Below are positions 1 through 6,143 of a DNA stretch of 13,474 nucleotides, one piece after another. The notes below the pieces were generated by a model that searched no databases, had not been told where the DNA came from, and worked only from the letters and a program-made list of their open reading frames with translations. A program made the position numbers and the translations under genes. This stretch comes from FEN-1219 sp964457725 (GTDB taxonomy: Bacteria; Pseudomonadota; Gammaproteobacteria; Steroidobacterales; Rariloculaceae): assembly GCA_964457725.1 (NCBI GenBank), contig CAYWGQ010000102.1:1-13474 (forward strand), given 5' to 3'. Position 1 is the first letter of the stretch. Each line of letters begins with the position of its first letter.

Positions 1-205
1 CCATCTCGTCGTAGCCGTCGACCTCGTAGAAGGTGCGGCGCAGGAACTCGACCGGATCCTCGCGGTAGCCGCTGAACCAGTCCTCGTACGCGCGCGCGAC
101 CCGTGCCGGGGTGCCGCGCAGGCCTTCACGCTCCGGGTCGTCGCCGATCCAGCGGAGCAGCGTGCGAATGGCGGCTTCCGCTTCCTCTCGGGTCGGTTGA
201 GTCAC
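1..205 (-). CDS. folE: GTP cyclohydrolase I, N-terminal part (runs off left edge)
   Basis: The first 68 residues of a type I GTP cyclohydrolase, which converts GTP to 7,8-dihydroneopterin triphosphate, the first step of folate/pterin synthesis in the cytoplasm. The visible part carries the family's typical N-terminal stretch: a helix with LLRWIGDDPEREGLRGTPAR, then VARAYEDWFSGY and the FYEVDGYDEM region leading into the catalytic core. The zinc-binding and catalytic residues lie beyond the window. I chose GTG at 205 because the frame begins there and matches the usual N-terminus. The ATG slightly upstream (about 217) is out of frame and stops after four codons. No strong Shine-Dalgarno sequence is seen, only GGATGG about 8 nt upstream. 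The gene diverges from the XdhC-family gene, and a reasonable -35/-10 pair for it lies at 269-297. Identification is firm; only the end is missing. Confidence 0.93.
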   Translation of the reverse strand, partial: MTQPTREEAEAAIRTLLRWIGDDPEREGLRGTPARVARAYEDWFSGYREDPVEFLRRTFYEVDGYDEM

Positions 206-268
206 TGCGATTCCATCCGTCGTGGGGGGAGGGCCCGCGGGCCGCGCGGCCGGAGGGCGAGGCGCCGG

Positions 269-297
269 AGTCTAAGGCGGCCCGGCGAGCCGTGCAA
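269..297 (-). promoter_or_regulatory. Candidate sigma-70 promoter for folE
   Basis: On the minus strand, TTGCAC (297-292) and TAGACT (274-269) are separated by 17 bp. TAGACT matches four of six consensus -10 positions and TTGCAC matches three of six -35 positions. Transcription would begin near 262 and give a leader of about 57 nt before the GTG at 205. This is a motif match only. Confidence 0.45.
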
Positions 298-311
298 CCG
301 AGCGCCGACGC

Positions 312-320
312 TGGCATATT
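312..320 (+). promoter_or_regulatory. Weak extended -10 candidate for the XdhC-family gene
   Basis: TGG followed by CATATT resembles an extended -10 element (TGn plus a four-of-six -10 hexamer). GTGCAA at 292-297, 17 bp upstream, is a poor -35 and coincides with the -35 of the opposing folE promoter. If real, transcription starts near 327, about 38 nt before the ATG at 365. It is the only AT-containing patch in this spacer. Confidence 0.3.
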
Positions 321-364
321 GGCCGCCCCGGCTCGCGCGCCCGCGGGTGCGCCCGGCGACCGGC

Positions 365-1414
365 ATGAGCGTACGGCGAATCCTGCAAACCTTCGATGCA
401 TGGCGCGAGCGCGGCGAGCCGCTCGTGCTCGCGACCGTGTACGACACCGCGGGCTCGACCTACAGCAAAGCGGGCCATCGGATCCTGATCGCCGCGAACG
501 GCGACTATCAGGGCCTCGTCAGCGGCGGCTGCCTCGAAGGCGACCTCGCGGAGCGCTCCCGCGCCGTGCTCGCGAGCGGCGTGCCGGCCGCCGTCACGTA
601 CGACATGCGCGACGAGGCGGACGACCTCTGGGGCCTCGGCGTCGGCTGCAACGGCATGATCCGCGTGTTCCTCCAGCCGCTGTCCCCCGCGGAGGGCTAC
701 GAGCCCTTCGCTTCGATCGCCGCGCGGCTGCTCGGGGGCGGCGGCGTGCTCGCGACGGTCGTCGAAGGGACGGCGCACGCGCCGGCGGGTGCGACGCTCG
801 TCGCGGGCGACGGCGAGAGGGCGCGCTTCGGGCTCGACGACGCCGCGGCAGAAGCGCTCGAGGCGGCGAGCGGCGAGGCGCTTCGCGGCGTCAACGGACG
901 CTACGTCACCGACCCGACGGGCCTCGGCGTGCTCTACGCGCAGCTCGTGCCGGTCCCGCGGCTGCTCGTCCTCGGCGCGGGGCTCGACGCGGTGCCGCTC
1001 GTGAACATGGCCGTGCAGCTCGGCTGGCTCGTGACGGTCGCCGATCACCGACCGGCCTATCTCGCGCGCGGCGACCTCGCGGCCGCGGATCGCGTGCTCG
1101 GCATCGAGCCCGCGAAGCTGTCCACTGCGCTCGAGCTCGCGAAGTTCGACGCGGTGATCGTCATGAGCCATCACCTCGTCACGGACCGCACGTATCTCGC
1201 GCAGCTTGCCGAGGTCGACTGCGCGTATCTCGGCGTGCTCGGCCCGCGCGCCCGCAAGGAGCGGCTGCTCGGTGAGCTCGGCCCCGCGGGCGCCGCGCTC
1301 CGGCCGCGCCTGGCAGGCCCGGTCGGCCTCGATATCGGCGCCGACTCGCCGGAGTCGATCGCGCTCGCGATCCTCGCCGAGCTGCAGGCAACGCTCGCGC
1401 ACCGGCGCCCGTGA
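365..1414 (+). CDS. XdhC/CoxI family protein (molybdenum-enzyme maturation factor)
   Basis: A 349-residue protein of the XdhC/CoxI family. Characterised members bind molybdenum cofactor and help sulfurate and insert it into xanthine dehydrogenase or CO-dehydrogenase-type enzymes in the cytoplasm. The N-terminal domain shows GGCLEGD (54-60), DMRDEADDLWGLGVGCNG (80-97) and the conserved Cys59-type position of the family (here C56). The C-terminal Rossmann-like domain has GAGLDAVPLV (204-213), MSHHLVTD (267-274) and the hallmark GLDIGADSPESIA (321-333). I chose ATG 365 because the family N-terminus (a short helix before the EPLVLATV strand) begins there. The frame stays open back to 197, but the extra 56 residues are Arg/Gly/Pro-rich and unlike the family. 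No ribosome-binding site is obvious. No molybdenum hydroxylase subunit gene is nearby in the window, so the partner enzyme is unknown. The stop overlaps a GTG (GTGA) of a short downstream frame. Confidence 0.9.
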   Translation: MSVRRILQTFDAWRERGEPLVLATVYDTAGSTYSKAGHRILIAANGDYQGLVSGGCLEGDLAERSRAVLASGVPAAVTYDMRDEADDLWGLGVGCNGMIRVFLQPLSPAEGYEPFASIAARLLGGGGVLATVVEGTAHAPAGATLVAGDGERARFGLDDAAAEALEAASGEALRGVNGRYVTDPTGLGVLYAQLVPVPRLLVLGAGLDAVPLVNMAVQLGWLVTVADHRPAYLARGDLAAADRVLGIEPAKLSTALELAKFDAVIVMSHHLVTDRTYLAQLAEVDCAYLGVLGPRARKERLLGELGPAGAALRPRLAGPVGLDIGADSPESIALAILAELQATLAHRRP

Positions 1415-1464
1415 ACGTTCCAGTCATCGGCCCGAGCCGCCTCGGCCAGGCGCTCTTGCGGTGA
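1411..1464 (+). pseudogene. 17-codon stub resembling a Rossmann or MobA-like N-terminus
   Basis: GTG at 1411 overlaps the stop of the XdhC-family gene in a GTGA arrangement typical of coupled operon genes. The frame encodes only VNVPVIGPSRLGQALLR before TGA at 1462. That short peptide resembles the opening strand and glycine loop of a Rossmann protein (VxVIGxGRLGQAL), or a worn MobA-type nucleotidyltransferase start; xdhC genes are often followed by such a gene. It is too short to prove. It may be the stub left by a deletion, or chance. Confidence 0.25.
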
Positions 1465-1580
1465 GCGCGCCGCTGCCCGAGCCCGCGCTGCTCGCCGCGT
1501 TCGTCGCCGCGAGCTTCGTGCTCGCGGTCGCTCGCCTTGGGGTTGCGGCCGCGCTCGGCGGCTCGCGCCGCGCGGACTGA
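1461..1580 (+). pseudogene. 39-residue hydrophobic stub, possibly a truncated LysE/RhtB exporter start
   Basis: GTG at 1461 again overlaps the preceding stop (GTGA at 1461-1464). The peptide contains LPEPALLAAFVAASFVLAVA, then a short GGSRRAD end. LysE/RhtB amino-acid exporters typically begin with a similar helix followed by TPGP and, some residues later, a GRRAG loop. Here the TPGP stretch is missing and the frame stops at 1580, as if an internal deletion removed most of the gene. A genuine single-helix small protein is the alternative. Similarity is by eye on about 35 residues, so confidence is low. Confidence 0.28.
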
Positions 1581-1637
1581 GCCGGCTCGCCGGGCGCGCG
1601 GGCGCAGGCACGCGCGCGGCCAGACGGTCCGGTCGTC
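1581..1637. other. Convergent spacer with GC-rich short hairpins, no clear terminator
   Basis: Between the plus-strand stub frames and the stop of the minus-strand ABC fusion gene lie CCGGCTCGCCGG and alternating GCGCGC blocks that could fold. There is no T-run on either strand, so I cannot call an intrinsic terminator. Confidence 0.3.
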
Positions 1638-4331
1638 CTACGCCTCGCTCCGCCGCGCGGTCCATGCGCCGCCGAGCAAGCGCCTGATCGTCGCGAGCAG
1701 CTCGGCGGGCTCGGCCGGCTTCGAGACGTGAGCCTGGAATCCGGCGAGCAGCGCGTGGACCTTGTCCTCGGCGCGGGCGTAGCCGGTCAACGCGATCGCC
1801 GGCATGCGGCGCGCGAGCGGCAGCTGCTGCTCCGATTCGAGATTGCGCACGCGGCGCAGCAGCGTGTAGCCGTCCTCGTCCGGGAGCCCGATGTCGCAGA
1901 TGATCAGATCGGGCCATGCGTCGCGCGTCCTCGTGCGCAGGTAGTCGAGGGCCGCGTGCGCGTCCGCGACGGATTCGATCTCGGCGTTCCGCGCGCGGAG
2001 CAGCGCGCCGAGCGTCTCGCGCGCATCCTCGTCGTCGTCGACGACGAGCAGATGGCGGCCCGCGAGCGACACGTCCAGGGCGGCGGGCTGCGGCGGCGCA
2101 GGCACCGCAGGCGGCGCCGCGACGGCGCGGACCGGCAGCGCGGCGGTGATCGTCGTGCCGCCGTCGTGCTCGACCGAGAGCGTGCCCTGGTGCTCGTCGA
2201 CCAGCGCCGAGAGCGCGCGGAGGTCGAACCGCGCGGGAGTGCCGGGCGGATGCTCGAGCGGAATGCGCGGCTGCACGGTCGGCGGCGGCGCGCCGCTCGT
2301 GTCGGTGACCCGGAACCGCACCTCGTTGCCGGCGCGCTCGAGAGACACCTCGATCCGCGCGCCCGGCTCGCTGACCTGCACGGCCCGGCCGAGCAGCCCC
2401 CAAACGAGATCCTGGAGCGCGGCGGGATCGGCCGTCACGAGCCCGACGTCCGGCGCGATCGTCGTGTACAGATCGACGCCCTTCGCGTCGAGCTCGTCGC
2501 GAACGGCCTCGATCGCGCCGCTGATCATCGGCGCGAGGTTGAGGGCCCGCAGGCTCGCGCGCCGCTCCGAGCGCCGCAGCGCGCGCTCCTGCTCCTGGAG
2601 CGTCCACATCTGCGCGTACAGCCCTTGCCGCTCGAGGAGCTCCTCGTGCGTGCCGCGCTCGACGATGCGGCCCGCCTCGAGCACGAGGATCTGGTCCGCG
2701 CCGACGACGGTCGACAGCCGGTGCGCGATCGTCAGCGTCGTGCGCTTGCGTGCGAGGCGCTCGAGCGCGACCTGGATCGCACGCTCCGAGCGGGTGTCGA
2801 GCGCCGAGGTGGCCTCGTCGAGCACGAGGATCGGCGGGTCCTTCAAGAGCGCACGCGCGATCGCGATCCGCTGCTTCTCGCCCCCGGAGAGCTTCAACCC
2901 ACGCTCGCCGACGACGGTGTCGTAGCCCTCCGGCAGAGCGCTGATGAAGTCGTGGACGCTCGCGGCCTTCGCGGCGGCGACGATCTCCTCGCGCGTCGCG
3001 CCGATGCGGCCGTAGCCGATGTTGTAGGCGATCGATTCGTTGAACAGGCTCGTGTCCTGCGGCACGATCCCGATCGCTTCCCGCACGCTTTGCGGGGAGC
3101 GCTCGCGGATGTCCTGCCCGTCGATCGTGATGCGGCCGCTCGTCGTGTCGTAGAAGCGCAGCAGCAGGCGCGCGAGGGTCGACTTCCCGGAGCCGCTGCC
3201 GCCGACGACCGCGACGGTCTTCCCGGGCTCGACGGCGAAGTCGATGTCCCAGAGGATCTGCCGGCTCGGCTCGTAGCCGAAGCTGACCCGCTCGAACCGC
3301 ACGGCCGCTTCGCGCACCTCGAGCGGCGGCAGCTCCGCGTCGGGCGGCGTCTCCGGCGGCTGGCGGAGCAGCTCGAACAGCCGCTCTGCCTTCACCATCG
3401 CGTCGGTGGCTTCGCGAAAGACGAAGCCGAGCGAGTTCAGCGGCAGGCAGACCTGGATCACGTACGCGTTGACGAGCACGAGATCGCCGACGGTCATCGC
3501 GCCGCCGAGCACCTCGCTGCCGGCGAGCAGCATGACCGATGCGACGCCGAGCGCGATGATGCCGCTCTGGCCGACGTGGAGCAGCGTCAGCGCGCGCTGA
3601 TTGCCGACGCCCGCTTCGACCCATTCCGTCATGATCTCGCGGAAACGCCCCGCCTCGAACCGCTCGTTCGCGTACTGCTTCACGGTCTCGTAGTTCAGCA
3701 CGCTGTCCACGAGCCGGCGGTTCGCGTTCGAGTCGAGCTCGTTCACGCGGCGCTGGCGGATCGCGCGGCGGCGCGTGAACACGACGCTGAACGACGTGTA
3801 GAGCACGAAGGTCGCGAGCAGGATCAATGCGAAGCCGATCGCGTAGCGCGAGGTCATGATCGCGACGACGATGCCGATCTCGACGACGGTCGGGACGAGC
3901 GTGAAGAGCGCGACGCCGAGCAGGAAGCCGATCGCCGCCGTGCCGCGCTCGACGTCGCGGGTGATCCCGCCGGTCGCGCGGTTCGCATGGAAGCGCGCGC
4001 CGAGCGCGTGCAGATGACGGAAGACGCCGACCGTGTAGTCGGCCACCGTGCTCTGCGACGCCCGGACGAACACGAGATCGCGCAGCTCGCCGAACAGCGT
4101 CGTCGAGAAGCGCACGGCCGCGTAGCCTGCGAGCAGCGCGACCGGCAGCGTCAGCAGTGTCTCCGGGCGGCTCAGCGCGTCGACGATCGCCTTCAGCATG
4201 ATCGGCACGCTGACCGCGGCGATCTTCGCGACGACGAGCAGCGCGACGGCGACGAGCACCCGGCCCCGGAAGCGCGCGAGGCGCCGGGCGAGGGTGACCA
4301 GCACGGCCGCGCGCGACTCGGGCGCTTTCAC
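1638..4331 (-). CDS. ATM1/HMT1-type ABC half-exporter fused to a degenerate histidine-kinase ATPase domain and a receiver domain
   Basis: 897 residues in one uninterrupted frame. Residues 1-320 form a six-helix ABC exporter membrane domain, with NYETVKQYANERFE (213-226) as in ATM1/HMT1-type heavy-metal or glutathione-conjugate exporters. The nucleotide-binding domain (about 345-575) is complete: Walker A GGSGSGKST (377-385), Q425, LSGGE (481-485), Walker B ILVLDEATSALD (501-512, E506) and H537. The usual family ends near residue 580. Here residues 596-735 follow with histidine-kinase HATPase character (LAPMISGAIEAV, EVSLERAGNEVRFRVTDT) but without N-box asparagines or glycine boxes. A Pro/Ala linker leads to a receiver domain (759-885) with acidic D765-D767, phospho-acceptor D813, T849 and K871. 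No DHp domain with its histidine is present. The start is GTG 4331 with GAGGAG only 2 nt upstream. ABC identity is firm; substrate and the role of the extension are unknown. Confidence 0.93.
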   Translation of the reverse strand: MKAPESRAAVLVTLARRLARFRGRVLVAVALLVVAKIAAVSVPIMLKAIVDALSRPETLLTLPVALLAGYAAVRFSTTLFGELRDLVFVRASQSTVADYTVGVFRHLHALGARFHANRATGGITRDVERGTAAIGFLLGVALFTLVPTVVEIGIVVAIMTSRYAIGFALILLATFVLYTSFSVVFTRRRAIRQRRVNELDSNANRRLVDSVLNYETVKQYANERFEAGRFREIMTEWVEAGVGNQRALTLLHVGQSGIIALGVASVMLLAGSEVLGGAMTVGDLVLVNAYVIQVCLPLNSLGFVFREATDAMVKAERLFELLRQPPETPPDAELPPLEVREAAVRFERVSFGYEPSRQILWDIDFAVEPGKTVAVVGGSGSGKSTLARLLLRFYDTTSGRITIDGQDIRERSPQSVREAIGIVPQDTSLFNESIAYNIGYGRIGATREEIVAAAKAASVHDFISALPEGYDTVVGERGLKLSGGEKQRIAIARALLKDPPILVLDEATSALDTRSERAIQVALERLARKRTTLTIAHRLSTVVGADQILVLEAGRIVERGTHEELLERQGLYAQMWTLQEQERALRRSERRASLRALNLAPMISGAIEAVRDELDAKGVDLYTTIAPDVGLVTADPAALQDLVWGLLGRAVQVSEPGARIEVSLERAGNEVRFRVTDTSGAPPPTVQPRIPLEHPPGTPARFDLRALSALVDEHQGTLSVEHDGGTTITAALPVRAVAAPPAVPAPPQPAALDVSLAGRHLLVVDDDEDARETLGALLRARNAEIESVADAHAALDYLRTRTRDAWPDLIICDIGLPDEDGYTLLRRVRNLESEQQLPLARRMPAIALTGYARAEDKVHALLAGFQAHVSKPAEPAELLATIRRLLGGAWTARRSEA

Positions 4332-4514
4332 GGCTCCTCGCGGCCGCGAGCGCCGGCACCGGCGGGCGCGGACGATCGGCGCGGGCGCGAAGCGCTCGCC
4401 GAGCGGCGGGAATGCGGCGGCGCCGGCGGGACGAGCGCGCGCGTGCCGCGCGGTTGAGCGGGCGGTGACGACATGGGCGAGCGGCGTATCCTGCCATCAT
4501 TTTCCGGGCCGTGC

Positions 4515-4533
4515 GGTACGGCGTCGTACGCCT
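4515..4533. repeat. Overlapping short inverted repeats in the divergent spacer
   Basis: In the 285-bp spacer between the ABC fusion gene and the small membrane protein gene, GTACG...CGTAC (4516-4529, 4-nt centre) overlaps GGCGT...ACGCC (4520-4532, 3-nt centre). Either could be a regulator site or a short hairpin. At five base pairs each they may also be chance. Confidence 0.25.
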
Positions 4534-4575
4534 GAGGCGCGATCGCAAGTTTTGGAATTCGGCCGCGGCCCGGGC

Positions 4576-4584
4576 TGCTATGAT
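4576..4584 (+). promoter_or_regulatory. Extended -10 promoter for the small membrane protein gene
   Basis: TGC followed by TATGAT forms an extended -10 element; TATGAT matches five of six consensus positions. TTGGAA (4552-4557) is the nearest -35-like hexamer, but its 21-bp spacing is too long, so the extended TGn would have to compensate. Transcription would start near 4591, about 26 nt before the ATG at 4617. Confidence 0.5.
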
Positions 4585-4616
4585 GAGGCGGTCCCGTTCC
4601 GCGCCCCGAGTCGCCG

Positions 4617-5048
4617 ATGTACGTAGCCAACCGCCGCGAAGCGAACGATCTCGCCGCTCTCGTGAACGCGCTGAGCGGCAGCCCGAAGGAAGGCGCGAGC
4701 GTCTACGCCGTCGCCTCGCAGACGGGTCTTCCGGCCCAGCGCGTCGCAAAGCTGCTGACGAAGCATCACGACTACTTCGTCAAGGTCGGCGGCCGCGAGG
4801 CGTTCGCCCTGAACAAGTTCGGCAAGCACCGCGGCGCGAGCGACAAGCTGCTCGAGGAGATCGAGAAGAGCTTCCGCGTTGCGCGCAGCCTGAAGACGGC
4901 CGGGCTCATGGTCGGCGGGCTGCTCACGGCCGGAGGCGCGGCCGGCACGGTCTGGTCGGCGATCGCGCCGGCCCCGGCGCTGCTCGCGCCCGCCGCCGTG
5001 CTGCTGATCGTCGGCGTCGTGCTGCTGGCTCTCGCGCTGCGGTTCTGA
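4617..5048 (+). CDS. Small membrane-anchored protein with a winged-helix-like N-terminal domain
   Basis: 143 residues; I do not recognise a named family. Residues about 10-72 have the order of a winged helix: a helix (EANDLAALVNAL), a helix-turn-helix-like stretch (VYAVASQTGLPAQRVAKLLTKH) and a strand-turn-strand wing (YFVKVGGREAFALNKFG). A charged helix (74-90) follows. Then come two hydrophobic segments, one glycine/alanine-rich (about 93-116) and one strongly hydrophobic (121-141), ending in LRF. That predicts a tail-anchored protein with a cytoplasmic head. ATG 4617 sits 33 nt after an extended -10 element, with only a weak GAG as ribosome site. The gene diverges from the ABC-receiver fusion across 285 bp. 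It converges on the permease gene, with stops 3 nt apart. The head might bind DNA or a protein partner; the sequence does not decide. Confidence 0.75.
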   Translation: MYVANRREANDLAALVNALSGSPKEGASVYAVASQTGLPAQRVAKLLTKHHDYFVKVGGREAFALNKFGKHRGASDKLLEEIEKSFRVARSLKTAGLMVGGLLTAGGAAGTVWSAIAPAPALLAPAAVLLIVGVVLLALALRF

Positions 5049-5051
5049 GGC

Positions 5052-6143
5052 TCAGTCGAGACGCTTGCGAACGCGCGCGACCGCGATCGTCAGCAGCACG
5101 ACGATGAACGCCGCGAGCGCGGCGAGGGACGGCCAGAGCTCGGGCAGCGTCGCGCCGCGCAGCATGATGCCGCGGACGAGCCGCAGGAAGTGCGTCAGCG
5201 GGAAGATCTCGGCGAGCCACTGCGCGGCGAGCGGCATCCCGGCGTACGGAAACATGAAGCCCGAGAGCAGGATCTGCGGCAGGAACGTGAAGAACGACAT
5301 CTGCATCGCCTGGAACTGGCTGCGCGCGAGCGTCGACAGGAAGATGCCGAGCGACAGGCTCGCGACGATGAACACGACGGACGCGGCGTAGAGGTCGAGG
5401 AGCGACCCCCGGATCGGCACGTCGAAGATCCAGGTGCCGAGCGCGAGCACGACGCTGACCTGCACGACGCCGATCGCTGCGAACGGCAGCACCTTGCCGG
5501 TCGTCAGCTCCCACGGGGACACCGGCGTCGCGATCAGCATCTCGAGGTTGCCCCGCTCGCGCTCGCGGACCAGCGCGACCGCCGTGAAGAGCACCATCGT
5601 CATCGTCAGGATCACGCCGACGAGCCCCGGCACGGTATTGATCGGCGCGGCCCGCTCGGGGTTGTAGAAGTTCACGACCTCGATCGGCTGCGTCCGCCGC
5701 GTCCAGCCCGCCGAGCCTTCGACCGGAAATGCCGCGAGCTGCCGCGCCGCGGCCTGGATGACCTGCTCGGAGCCGTCGACGACGATCTGCAGCACCGGCC
5801 GATTGCGCCGCTCGAGACGCTGCTCGAAATCGGGCGGCACGACGAGCGCCGCGCTGATCCGGCCTTCGCGGAGCAGCCGCCCGATCTCCTGATCGGTCGC
5901 CGCGACGTGGCGGAGGTCGAGGACCTCGGTCGCCGCGAGCTCGGCGATCAGCTCGCGCGACCGCGCCGTGCCGGCCTGATCGAGCACGGCGGCGTCGAGA
6001 TGCCGCACGTCGAGATTGATCGCGTAGCCGAACAGCACGAGCTGCATCGTCGGGATGCCGACGATCATCGCGAACGTGAGCCGGTCGCGGCGCAGCTGCC
6101 GCAGCTCCTTCAGCACGATCGAGCCGAGCCGCCGGAAGCTCAT
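5052..6143 (-). CDS. ABC-2 type permease, YbhR/YbhS-like
   Basis: 363 residues with the layout of the YbhS/YbhR (YhhJ) group of ABC-2 permeases. There is one N-terminal transmembrane helix (about 22-41), a large extracytoplasmic domain (45-170) and five more helices (about 172-192, 221-240, 252-273, 284-303, 337-357). The signature RERERGNLEMLIATPVSP (193-210) is the coupling-helix region that contacts the ATPase. It is the membrane channel for the ATPase and adaptor encoded just upstream. Its ATG overlaps the ATPase stop as ATGA (6143-6140), and GGAGG lies 10 nt upstream. E. coli has two such permeases (YbhS and YbhR). Only one is encoded here, so the pump is presumably a homodimer. The gene ends 3 nt from a convergent gene, with no terminator between. 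Confidence 0.92.
   Translation of the reverse strand: MSFRRLGSIVLKELRQLRRDRLTFAMIVGIPTMQLVLFGYAINLDVRHLDAAVLDQAGTARSRELIAELAATEVLDLRHVAATDQEIGRLLREGRISAALVVPPDFEQRLERRNRPVLQIVVDGSEQVIQAAARQLAAFPVEGSAGWTRRTQPIEVVNFYNPERAAPINTVPGLVGVILTMTMVLFTAVALVRERERGNLEMLIATPVSPWELTTGKVLPFAAIGVVQVSVVLALGTWIFDVPIRGSLLDLYAASVVFIVASLSLGIFLSTLARSQFQAMQMSFFTFLPQILLSGFMFPYAGMPLAAQWLAEIFPLTHFLRLVRGIMLRGATLPELWPSLAALAAFIVVLLTIAVARVRKRLD

Noticed and set aside
197..364. An upstream extension of the XdhC-family protein by 56 residues
   Set aside because: The extra residues are Arg/Gly-rich and unlike the family. They run into folE and its promoter, and ATG 365 gives the normal N-terminus.
1728..4457. A plus-strand open frame of about 900 codons antisense to the ABC fusion gene
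   Set aside because: It is rich in Arg, Asp, Glu, His and Val from reversed GC-rich codons, with no domain; a typical antisense shadow.
4328..4630. A 100-codon minus-strand frame in the divergent spacer
   Set aside because: It overlaps the start and promoter of the small membrane protein gene, is Pro/Arg/Ser-rich without motifs, and ends at the ABC gene start in another frame.
1171..4749. A minus-strand open frame of over 1,100 codons in a different frame from the ABC fusion gene
   Set aside because: The composition is almost entirely Arg/Ala/Gly/Pro without motifs, and it is the shifted-frame shadow of the GC-rich ABC fusion gene, whose own frame carries all family motifs.
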